From UBA3871 sp002392265 (GTDB lineage: Bacteria; Bacillota; Clostridia; Peptostreptococcales; Anaerovoracaceae): a DNA stretch of 27,181 nucleotides. The stretch's first letter is position 1, and every line of letters starts with the position of its first letter. Where the stretch lies: positions 1 through 27,181 of the forward strand of contig CAMOGS010000063.1 of the NCBI GenBank assembly GCA_946614255.1. Reading direction: 5' to 3'. Made by a program: the position numbers and the translations under genes. Positions 1-6,736 of this stretch are shown here, piece by piece. The notes under the pieces were generated by a model that had not been told where the DNA came from, did not search any database, and saw only the letters and a program-made list of their open reading frames with translations.

Positions 1-681
1 CAGGACAAGGAAATGCTAAAGCAGCTCGAGACTCAGCATACTCTGATTGAGGCAAAGAGACAGTATCTGCGCAGCCTCCAGGATGACCTTGAGGCAAATC
101 AGGAAGAGGTAAAGGGCATAAAGGCCAGCCTCGAGGAAAACAAGACTGCAGTTGATGCAAAGAGGGCAGAGGTAGAGGGCAATATTGCCGCTCTCGAAGA
201 ACTCGAGGATCAGCTCAATGCCGAGGCAAACGCTCTGGTTGCCGAAATATTAAAGCTGCAGGGCAACGGCGAGTTTGTAGGCGGTGCGTTTACATGGCCG
301 GCACCGGGATCAAGCCGCATCACTTCTCCTTTCGGAAACAGACTGCATCCTATTTTCAAGGTTTACAAGCTGCACACCGGCATCGATATCGGCTGCCCGT
401 CGAACACAACCATAGTCGCATCAAACTCGGGAACTGTTATAAAGGCGGCGTGGAACAACAGCTATGGCTACATGATGATGATTGACCATGGTGGCGGTAT
501 CGTTACATTATACGCACATCTGAACTCATTCCTCGTATCGCAGGGTGATGTTGTCGCAAAGGGACAGGCTATAGCGAAATCCGGTTCTACCGGAAATTCC
601 ACCGGCCCGCACCTTCACTTTGAAGTGCGCGTAAACGGTAACTATGTCGATCCGACAGGCTATGTAACATACGGGAAATAA
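1..681 (+). CDS. EnvC-like murein hydrolase activator, M23 (LytM) peptidase, 5'-truncated
   Basis: The reading frame is open from the first base, so the gene begins upstream of the window and only the C-terminal ~226 residues are visible. The visible part starts with a charged, Glu/Lys-rich coiled coil (about 75 residues), followed by a LytM/M23 domain. Counting from the Met at base 13, the zinc-site pattern is H121-x3-D125 in LHTGID, then YAHLN, then H200-L-H202 in PHLHFEV, so the metal ligands look intact. The layout (coiled coil plus M23) is that of EnvC/PcsB-type proteins, which act outside the membrane and are regulated by FtsEX during division. In many Firmicutes ftsE-ftsX-M23-S41 genes are neighbours. 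The S41 protease two genes downstream fits this, so ftsX probably lies just upstream (inference). With intact ligands it could be an active endopeptidase rather than only an activator. Confidence 0.9.
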   Translation, partial: QDKEMLKQLETQHTLIEAKRQYLRSLQDDLEANQEEVKGIKASLEENKTAVDAKRAEVEGNIAALEELEDQLNAEANALVAEILKLQGNGEFVGGAFTWPAPGSSRITSPFGNRLHPIFKVYKLHTGIDIGCPSNTTIVASNSGTVIKAAWNNSYGYMMMIDHGGGIVTLYAHLNSFLVSQGDVVAKGQAIAKSGSTGNSTGPHLHFEVRVNGNYVDPTGYVTYGK

Positions 682-707
682 AAGGCCCGGTGAGCGGAGA
701 TTTTGTA

Positions 708-2420
708 ATGGAAATTAATCCTATAATACTGAAACTGTTAAATAAAAGGGGCGTCTGTGATGAAGCAGACGTTCTTGAATTTCTGTCGCCTTCGCCTAAA
801 AGGACGTACGATCCGTTTCTGATGAAGGGAATGGAAGAGGCGGTAGAGCTGATCGGAAAGCATATAGATAGGGGTAGCAGTATCTGTATTTACGGAGACT
901 ACGACACTGACGGAGTAACATCGGTGACACTGATGCTGACTGCGCTCGGAAAGCTTTCGGACAACCTCACATATTATATTCCGAGCAGATTCGGTGAGGG
1001 TTACGGGCTGAACAGCGAGGCAGTAAAAAAGATAAAGGCGGCAGGGACCGATTTGATTATAACGGTAGACTGCGGCAGCGTTTCCTATGATGAGGTAAAG
1101 CTGGCGGAAAGCCTAGGGATGGATGTTATAGTCACCGACCATCATACCGTTACGGATAAACAGGCGGACTGCATTTTGCTGAATCCAAAGCAGCCGGGAT
1201 GCGGCTACCCTTTTGACGGCCTTGCGGGAGTCGGTGTTGCATTCAAGCTGGTGCAGGCTATGACACGAAGGGATATGCTGCCAAAGTCCGTAATAGGAGA
1301 GGTTTTGGATATTGTGGCGATAGGTACAATAGGAGATATTGTGCCGCTGGTGGATGAAAACAGAACGATTGTAAAGTTTGGATTAAAGGAGATAAAAAAA
1401 GGTAGACGTTCCGGGCTTAGAACGTTAATGAATGCCGTTTCAATAGAGCCCGGAGACATTAATTCCGAAAATATCGCATATGTCATTGTGCCGCATCTGA
1501 ATGCCGCAGGCAGACTTGAGGATGCGTCTGTAGGTGTAAAGCTGCTGCTTGAAGACACCCGGTTTTCGGAAAGAGGCCTGTCCGAAGGGGCAAAGGGCAA
1601 AGCGTGCGGAAAAGCAGAGCTCGCGGGAAAGCTCGTAAGCTGCAACAGAGAAAGAAAGGCGCTTCAGGAGGACACCTTCAAGATTTGCACTCAGATGATA
1701 GAAACAGAGTCCGGCTCCGAAGCGGCGGATGCCATCCTGCTCTATGCGGGCAAGGCGCACGAAGGCATTACGGGAATAGTTGCGGGTAAATTAAAGGATA
1801 AATACTACAGACCTGCCATAATCGTTACCGATGCCAATGAGGATGGCAGTATGTTAAAGGGTACGGGCCGCAGCATAGAGGGCATAAATCTGTATGATCT
1901 GCTAAAGCCGAGCGACGAGCTTTTCATAAAGTTCGGAGGTCACAAGGGTGCATGCGGATTTACGATGAAGACCGAAAATTTTGATGCGTTTCGCGGGCAG
2001 ATAGCAAAGCGCATGGCAGAGCTTAAAAGTGTGGACAGCACAATTCTTGAAAGGAAGAACCCTGCAGAGCTTGCACTTGAGCTTGGTGATGTGAGCCTTG
2101 AGCTTGCGCGGCAGCTTGAGATGCTTGCGCCGTTTGGAGCGGCAAATCCTTCGCCGGTGTTTGAGATTGATAATCTGAAGCTGGGCAGCATCAGCTACAT
2201 GGGCGCGGAGAAGAATCATGCGCGTTTTAATGTGATGGGCAGCGGCACAAGATGTCAGTGTGTGCTTTTTGGAAAAGCACACGAAAATGAAGACGTACTG
2301 CGGGAAGGCAGTCTGGTAGATGTAGCTGTGGCAGTCGAGGAAAATCGCTGGAACGGTAGCTGCCGCCTGCAGCTGAATGTGCAGGAGATAAAAGAGTCAA
2401 AGGAGCATATTGATGAATAA
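708..2420 (+). CDS. recJ: Single-stranded-DNA-specific exonuclease RecJ
   Basis: RecJ is a 5'-3' ssDNA exonuclease of the DHH phosphoesterase superfamily that works in recombination and mismatch or base-excision repair. The 570-residue product has the family signatures in order: GDYDTDG at residues 63-69, a DCG motif near 120, VTDHH with D144-H145-H146, and the DHHA1 motif FGGHKGACGF at about 409-418. A C-terminal OB-like segment follows. The length is at the short end for bacterial RecJ but all catalytic motifs are present. An in-frame GTG at 690 is possible, but a GGAGA at 696-700 is ideally spaced for the ATG at 708, so I use that start. The gene sits 26 bases after the M23 gene and overlaps the next gene by 8 bases (ATGAATAA), so the three are probably co-transcribed and the last two translationally coupled. 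Confidence 0.93.
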   Translation: MEINPIILKLLNKRGVCDEADVLEFLSPSPKRTYDPFLMKGMEEAVELIGKHIDRGSSICIYGDYDTDGVTSVTLMLTALGKLSDNLTYYIPSRFGEGYGLNSEAVKKIKAAGTDLIITVDCGSVSYDEVKLAESLGMDVIVTDHHTVTDKQADCILLNPKQPGCGYPFDGLAGVGVAFKLVQAMTRRDMLPKSVIGEVLDIVAIGTIGDIVPLVDENRTIVKFGLKEIKKGRRSGLRTLMNAVSIEPGDINSENIAYVIVPHLNAAGRLEDASVGVKLLLEDTRFSERGLSEGAKGKACGKAELAGKLVSCNRERKALQEDTFKICTQMIETESGSEAADAILLYAGKAHEGITGIVAGKLKDKYYRPAIIVTDANEDGSMLKGTGRSIEGINLYDLLKPSDELFIKFGGHKGACGFTMKTENFDAFRGQIAKRMAELKSVDSTILERKNPAELALELGDVSLELARQLEMLAPFGAANPSPVFEIDNLKLGSISYMGAEKNHARFNVMGSGTRCQCVLFGKAHENEDVLREGSLVDVAVAVEENRWNGSCRLQLNVQEIKESKEHIDE

Positions 2421-3627
2421 AAAGAAATCCTACATAGCAATAATGCTTGTATGCGTGTTCATATCGGGTGCGTTCGCAGGTGCTGCGGGTGCGGTTACAT
2501 ATCTTCAGAACTTCGGAGACAATCTTTTTGTCAGCAGGAGTTATCTCGATCAGGTAACGGGCATAGCGGAGAAATATGCAAAGCTTGACCTTTTTTACCG
2601 AACCATTGAGTCGGATTATTACGGTGATTATACCGATGAAGCTTTGATGAACGGAATATACGACGGCCTTTTTTCGGCTCTCGACAAGTATTCCTGCTAC
2701 ATGACGGCCGAGGAATATAAAAATACGACCGAAGCGACCATGAAGACTTTTTCGGGAGTGGGCGTAGTGATGTCGGTCAGTGACGATAACAGAATAATTG
2801 TGCTGAGCGTTTACAGGGATACGCCTGCGGAAAAGGCAGGAATGAAGGAGGGCGATTATATTCTCGAGGTTGACGGAAAGGCATACAGCGGAAATCAGCT
2901 CGACAGCGCAAGCAGTGCGCTCCGCGGTGAAAAGGGTACGAAGGTCAGAGTAAAGTATTCGCGTGACGGCAAGGAAAAGGAAGTCGTTATGACCAGGGAT
3001 ACCATTAATAACCTGACCATATATACGGGTTCATTGCTTGACGACATTTCGCAGGGACACAAAATAGGATACATATGTATAGATTCGTTTGGAAACGGTA
3101 CCGGCGATGAGTTCAAGGATATCATCAGAGATATGGAAATCGACGGGACAGAGGGCTTTATTTTAGATCTTCGAAACAACTCGGGCGGTGTGGTTGAAAC
3201 AGCCTGCGAGGTAGCCGATGCGCTGCTTAAGGAAGGCATAATCATGACGACCAAAACGCGTCAGAACAGTGAGGACAGAGTAGTTTCGGATGCCACTGCG
3301 ACGAGCCTTCCGTTTGTGGTTCTCGTTAACGAGCATACGGCCAGTGCGGCAGAGATTGTAGCGGCGGCAATAAAAGGAAACAATGCTGCTAAAATCATAG
3401 GGACCCAGACCTTCGGAAAGGGCGTGGTTCAGTACATAAAGCAGCTTTCGGACGGAAGCGGAGATGCGATAAAGCTGACATTTCAGGAATATTTCGGGCC
3501 TGACGATTTAAAAATCAATCAGGTTGGGATAAAACCGGATATCGTGGTTGAAAACGATTCCGACAGTGAAGAGGATGCGCAGTTTATGAGGGCGGTAAAG
3601 GAAATATTGTCTGAATGCCAAGGTTGA
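2413..3627 (+). CDS. Carboxyl-terminal processing protease, PDZ plus S41 (CtpA/CtpB-like)
   Basis: This is a 404-residue S41 serine protease that cleaves protein C-termini outside the membrane. An uncleaved signal anchor lies at residues 6-28. A helical N-terminal region follows, then a PDZ domain (about 100-190, with the GVGVVMS and AGMKEGDYILEVDG segments), then the S41 core. The catalytic dyad is visible: Ser311 in TASAAE and Lys336 in TFGKGVVQ, 25 residues apart, as in well-studied members. Asn/Gly in LRNNSGGVV form the expected oxyanion region. The ATG at 2413 has AGGAG at 2401-2405; the TTG one codon earlier is less likely. It overlaps recJ by 8 bases. The family acts in spore formation signalling and in trimming envelope proteins; a link to the upstream M23 protein is inferred from conserved neighbourhood. 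Confidence 0.92.
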   Translation: MNKKKSYIAIMLVCVFISGAFAGAAGAVTYLQNFGDNLFVSRSYLDQVTGIAEKYAKLDLFYRTIESDYYGDYTDEALMNGIYDGLFSALDKYSCYMTAEEYKNTTEATMKTFSGVGVVMSVSDDNRIIVLSVYRDTPAEKAGMKEGDYILEVDGKAYSGNQLDSASSALRGEKGTKVRVKYSRDGKEKEVVMTRDTINNLTIYTGSLLDDISQGHKIGYICIDSFGNGTGDEFKDIIRDMEIDGTEGFILDLRNNSGGVVETACEVADALLKEGIIMTTKTRQNSEDRVVSDATATSLPFVVLVNEHTASAAEIVAAAIKGNNAAKIIGTQTFGKGVVQYIKQLSDGSGDAIKLTFQEYFGPDDLKINQVGIKPDIVVENDSDSEEDAQFMRAVKEILSECQG

Positions 3628-3652
3628 CTTTTACATACTAAAGCGTTATAAT
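3624..3652 (+). promoter_or_regulatory. Sigma-A-type promoter for the yerC-like gene
   Basis: TTGACT at 3624-3629 and TATAAT at 3647-3652 are separated by exactly 17 bases. The -35 box overlaps the TGA stop (3625-3627) of the S41 protease gene. Transcription would start near 3659, about 43 bases before the yerC-like ATG. Confidence 0.8.
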
Positions 3653-3701
3653 TTTCTTGTTGGTAATCGTAATATGTGGAATATGTACAGAGGAGATTTT
3701 T

Positions 3702-4001
3702 ATGGCTTACGATTCAAAATTCAAAAGCAAAGATTTGGATGATTTATTTGAGGCGGTATTACTGCTCAAGGATGAAGAAGAGTGCTACAGATTTTTCGAA
3801 GACATATGTACCATAAATGAAATCCATGCTCTAGCGCAGAGATGGCAGGTGGCTAAATTGCTTTCGGAAAAGAAGACATATGCTGAAATAGAGGCGGCCA
3901 CCAAGGCATCTACCGCGACCATCAGCAGGATTAATAAATGTCTGGTATATGGTGCGGACGGATACCAGCGCATCATTTCCAGAATGAACGAAAAAGAATA
4001 A
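3702..4001 (+). CDS. YerC/YecD family TrpR-like DNA-binding protein
   Basis: The 99-residue all-helical product matches the YerC/YecD family, which shares the helix-turn-helix fold of the tryptophan repressor. The core TINEIHALAQRWQVAKLL and the HTH segment (YAEIEAATKASTATISRINK, about residues 59-78) are the recognisable parts. The target of this family is not well defined and nothing here shows that it binds tryptophan. The start is set by AGAGGAGA at 3689-3696, five bases before the ATG; the upstream in-frame TTG at 3657 has no such site. The gene has its own strong promoter (TTGACT-17-TATAAT) and is followed after 8 bases by a strong terminator, so it looks like a short single-gene transcript. 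Confidence 0.88.
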   Translation: MAYDSKFKSKDLDDLFEAVLLLKDEEECYRFFEDICTINEIHALAQRWQVAKLLSEKKTYAEIEAATKASTATISRINKCLVYGADGYQRIISRMNEKE

Positions 4002-4009
4002 AAAGCTCT

Positions 4010-4040
4010 GTGCCTTGGATAAACCGAGGCACATTTTTTT
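4010..4040 (+). terminator. Rho-independent terminator after the yerC-like gene
   Basis: A 9-bp stem (GTGCCTTGG / CCGAGGCAC, one G-U pair) with an ATAAA loop is followed by ATTTTTTT at 4033-4040. The U-tract ends one base before the AGG that serves as the only visible ribosome binding site of the next gene. Confidence 0.88.
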
Positions 4041-4050
4041 AGGTTTTTAT

Positions 4051-4638
4051 ATGGGATATACGGATTTATTTGTTTACAGAGCAGATGAAACAGTCGGGCA
4101 GGAATTATCGCATGCTCTTTTGTCAGAGGCTTTGGGAATAGATGCAGGCGAGCTTCAGTTCGGTCCGCACGGAAAGCCATATATTAAGGGCGGACCGGAG
4201 TTTTCCATCAGCCATACGGGGAGAATTTGGATGTGTGCAGTATCGGCTGGGACTGTAGGGCTTGATGTCCAGGAAAAACGCACTGCGAAGTATGAAAGCA
4301 TAGCAAAACGTTTTTTCACAGGGGGCGAGGCAAAATACATAGAGGCAGCGGGGGAAAAAGCACAGGATGCTTTTTACAGGCTTTGGGCGAGAAAAGAGGC
4401 TTATGTCAAATACACCGGCCTGGGCTTTTCGGGCTCGGCTTTTCAGGAGTTTTCCGTGCTGGACAGCAGAGGAGAGCCGGCGGAGATAATAAACATAAAC
4501 GGCGATGGCATACGTTTTACGGAATGCGCAGCCCCGGGTAATGATTATATTTGCGTTATATGCAGAAAGGAAGATAATAATGATCAAATTTGCATTTTTG
4601 TCAGAGAACAAATCGGGCACTTCACATATAAAGGCTGA
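4051..4638 (+). CDS. Sfp-type 4'-phosphopantetheinyl transferase
   Basis: The enzyme family moves the phosphopantetheine arm of CoA onto a conserved Ser of carrier proteins. The 195-residue product shows the three family motifs: GPHGKPY (37-43), FSISHTG (H55) and VGLDVQ (D72), then the FYRLWARKEAYVK block with E116 and K120. The usual D-x-E magnesium pair reads D72-x-Q74 here; other PPTases also vary at this place, so loss of activity should not be assumed. The start ATG at 4051 has only a weak AGG (4041-4043) and stands right behind a terminator. The last ~20 residues overlap the next gene by 59 bases and lie beyond the normal family end. No NRPS, PKS or ACP gene is in the window, so the substrate is unknown; it may be the fatty-acid ACP. 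Confidence 0.88.
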   Translation: MGYTDLFVYRADETVGQELSHALLSEALGIDAGELQFGPHGKPYIKGGPEFSISHTGRIWMCAVSAGTVGLDVQEKRTAKYESIAKRFFTGGEAKYIEAAGEKAQDAFYRLWARKEAYVKYTGLGFSGSAFQEFSVLDSRGEPAEIININGDGIRFTECAAPGNDYICVICRKEDNNDQICIFVREQIGHFTYKG

Positions 4639-5431
4639 GTGGGGATTGTCCGTATATATAGAAGCAGGCGGGAAAAAGATATTGTTTGATGCAGGTGCTT
4701 CGGAAACACTCTACAGCGAAAATGCGAAAACCATGGGCATTGATTTGGGCGCTGTTGATTTTGCGATGGTGAGCCATGGGCACTATGACCATACAAACGG
4801 TTTTCCGGAGTTCGCAAGGATAAATGACCATGCGCCTATATATATTCACAAAAAGGCATTCGGCGAGGTTTACGGTTCGGAGAACGGAATCATTGATTCC
4901 TGGCCATGCTCGATTCTCTGGAGCGAAGAGGAAAAGAGAAAGCTGCAAAGCCGCATTGCATATACGGATGGACCTTTGTGGATTACGGAGGATATCGTAA
5001 TTTCGGGAACGGTTCCGATGCTTCCGGGACATGTGATGCAGGAAGTATTCTATGAAAAGACCTCGGACAATAAATATATAAAGGATGAACTCGAGCATGA
5101 ACAGATTCTTGCAATCAGAGACAGGGATGAAAACGGTGAAAGCCGTGGCGTCTATGTTTTTGCCGGCTGCTGCCACAGAGGAGCACTCGCTGCGCTTAAG
5201 TGCGCGCAGGGGCTTTTCCCGGGTGAAGAGGTAAAGGTTTTCGTTGCGGGCATGCACCTTTGCATCAGCCCACTCTCTGAAATTCAAAAGGCGGTTCATG
5301 AGGTGGAAAATGCGTTTAACGGAATAATAATGCCGGTACATTGCTCGGCAATGAAGTCCATCTGCTACATGGGTTCCAAACTCGGAGACAGATGCATTCC
5401 GGCAACTGCGGGAGACAGATTTGAATATTAA
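4580..5431 (+). CDS. MBL-fold metallo-hydrolase (COG1237-like)
   Basis: The 283-residue protein has the metallo-beta-lactamase core. It carries the zinc motif SHGHYDHTNG (H66, H68, D70, H71), later metal-site candidates in MLPGH, FAGCCHRGA and VAGMH, and a C-terminal PVHCSAMK. Sequence layout resembles the family annotated as 7,8-dihydropterin-6-methyl-4-(beta-D-ribofuranosyl)-aminobenzene-5'-phosphate synthase-like, known from methanopterin biosynthesis in archaea. In Clostridia the true substrate is unknown and the name should not be taken literally. The ATG at 4580 has AAGGAAG at 4567-4573. The gene begins inside the PPTase frame (59-base overlap) and ends overlapping recX by 11 bases, which suggests a coupled operon. 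No signal peptide is seen, so it is cytoplasmic. Confidence 0.85.
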   Translation: MIKFAFLSENKSGTSHIKAEWGLSVYIEAGGKKILFDAGASETLYSENAKTMGIDLGAVDFAMVSHGHYDHTNGFPEFARINDHAPIYIHKKAFGEVYGSENGIIDSWPCSILWSEEEKRKLQSRIAYTDGPLWITEDIVISGTVPMLPGHVMQEVFYEKTSDNKYIKDELEHEQILAIRDRDENGESRGVYVFAGCCHRGALAALKCAQGLFPGEEVKVFVAGMHLCISPLSEIQKAVHEVENAFNGIIMPVHCSAMKSICYMGSKLGDRCIPATAGDRFEY

Positions 5432-5948
5432 AAAGGAAGATAAAAAAGCTAAAAAAAAGAATGCTTTTGATGCAGCATGTGATTATTTGAGCATATCCGA
5501 GCGTAGCATAAGGGAAACGACGGACAAGCTGCTTGAAAAGGGATACAGCGAAGCGGAAGCTGCAGAGGCCGTTCAAAAGCTAAAGGATGCGGGGATACTT
5601 GACGACCACGGCTATGCTCTGCGCTACATCGAATATGCCATCAGAAAGGGCAGAGGCATGCGGCGCATAAAAAACGAGCTCCGTCAAAAGGGGATAGACG
5701 CATTCGAAATAGAGGACATAATGTTCGAGCTTTCCGAAAGCGGCGTTATAGACGCAGAAAGCGGCCGGGACAGAGCCCTTGAGCAGGCTATGAAAATAGT
5801 AAAGGGCAAGGAAATAGACGAAAAGCTGATTGCAAAGGTTGCCAGGAGACTGCAGACGCAGGGCTATGAAGGCGATGAGGTCTATTTTGTGCTCGGCAGG
5901 CTGAGAAATATGGCAAAGGAGGAACCTACCGATGGCGAGCCAATTTGA
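5421..5948 (+). CDS. recX: Regulatory protein RecX
   Basis: RecX binds RecA filaments and limits their activity. The 175-residue product consists of helical three-helix repeats typical of the family, for example the stretch around KLKDAGILDDHGYALRYIEYAI (residues 53-74) and RGMRRIKNELRQKGI just after it. A Lys-rich N-terminus precedes the first repeat. The start is a TTG at 5421: the GGGAGA at 5410-5415 is correctly placed, and the first in-frame ATG is 78 codons downstream, inside the conserved part. The gene overlaps the MBL gene by 11 bases and the following tcdA-like gene by 17 bases, so translation is probably coupled throughout. recA is not in the window. Confidence 0.88.
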   Translation: MNIKKEDKKAKKKNAFDAACDYLSISERSIRETTDKLLEKGYSEAEAAEAVQKLKDAGILDDHGYALRYIEYAIRKGRGMRRIKNELRQKGIDAFEIEDIMFELSESGVIDAESGRDRALEQAMKIVKGKEIDEKLIAKVARRLQTQGYEGDEVYFVLGRLRNMAKEEPTDGEPI

Positions 5949-6615
5949 CAGGACAGAGAGGCTTATAGGAAAAGAAGGTTTGGAAAGACTTAAAGCGGCC
6001 CATGTGGCCGTTTTTGGCATTGGGGGAGTAGGCGGCTTTGCCTGCGAGTCTCTCGCAAGGGCCGGTATAGGAAGACTTACGCTGATAGATTTTGACGATG
6101 TGGATGTCACAAACATAAACCGTCAGATTATTGCTCTTCACAGCACTGTGGGGCGGGCAAAAACAGAGGTTATGGCAGAACGCATAGCGGACATAAATCC
6201 GGACTGTGAGGTGGAGCTTCTGAAGATGCTTTACTTGCCCGAAAATGCGGACAGCATTGACCTTTCGAGGTTTGATTATGTGGTGGATGCAATAGACAAT
6301 GTCAGTGCAAAGGCAGAACTTGCTGTGAGATGCGAAAGGCTTGGCGTAAACATAATCTCAGCGATGGGGACGGGGAACAAGCTCGACCCGACAAGGTTTG
6401 AGGTTACCGATATTTATAAAACAAGCGTATGCCCGCTGGCGAGGGTGATGCGCAGGGAGCTGAAGGCACGTGGGGTAAAGCACCTTAAGGTCGTGTACTC
6501 AAAGGAAGAAGCAAAGAAGGACGGGGAGCGCGCACCCGCAAGCATATCCTTTGTCCCTCCGGTTGCGGGGATGATATTAGCGTCGGAATTAATTAAACAA
6601 ATTCTACTACTGTGA
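5932..6615 (+). CDS. tcdA: tRNA threonylcarbamoyladenosine dehydratase (TcdA/YgdL-like, ThiF/E1 superfamily)
   Basis: TcdA uses ATP to cyclise the t6A37 modification of tRNA to ct6A. The 227-residue protein is a single E1-like Rossmann domain. It has N-terminal FDRTERLIG, the nucleotide-binding GIGGVGG at 29-35, the DFDDVDVTNINRQ segment (53-65, the ATP/Mg site with conserved Asn and Arg), and DYVVDAIDN. The C-terminal SVCPLARVMRREL and SFVPPVAGMI are typical of the TcdA branch rather than ThiF or MoeB. It is slightly shorter than E. coli TcdA. The ATG at 5932 has AAAGGAGG at 5915-5922. It closes the overlapping PPTase-MBL-recX-tcdA series. No clear terminator follows; a new promoter appears about 40 bases later. 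Confidence 0.88.
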   Translation: MASQFDRTERLIGKEGLERLKAAHVAVFGIGGVGGFACESLARAGIGRLTLIDFDDVDVTNINRQIIALHSTVGRAKTEVMAERIADINPDCEVELLKMLYLPENADSIDLSRFDYVVDAIDNVSAKAELAVRCERLGVNIISAMGTGNKLDPTRFEVTDIYKTSVCPLARVMRRELKARGVKHLKVVYSKEEAKKDGERAPASISFVPPVAGMILASELIKQILLL

Positions 6616-6655
6616 AAACTTTGTTAATTTTTTTCAAAATCTTGCATTTTTTTTG

Positions 6656-6684
6656 TTGTGGTTTAATTGGAATGCTAGTATAAT
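6656..6684 (+). promoter_or_regulatory. Promoter for the chemoreceptor gene
   Basis: TTGTGG at 6656-6661 and a perfect TATAAT at 6679-6684 are 17 bases apart, within an AT-rich intergenic stretch (6616-6736). Transcription would start near 6691. AAGGAGGA at 6721-6728 then serves the TTG start at 6737. Confidence 0.7.
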
Positions 6685-6736
6685 CAAAAATAAGGAATTT
6701 TCCCACTTTTTATTAGTATCAAGGAGGAACTAAGAG

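Noticed and set aside
4622..5341. Minus-strand open frame of 239 codons opposite the MBL-hydrolase gene
   Set aside because: It is fully covered by a recognised plus-strand gene, has no ribosome binding site, and the translated product has no family features.
6593..6655. Terminator after the tcdA-like gene
   Set aside because: The region has T runs, but only a weak AACAAA/TTTGTT pairing with a long loop, so no convincing stem precedes them.
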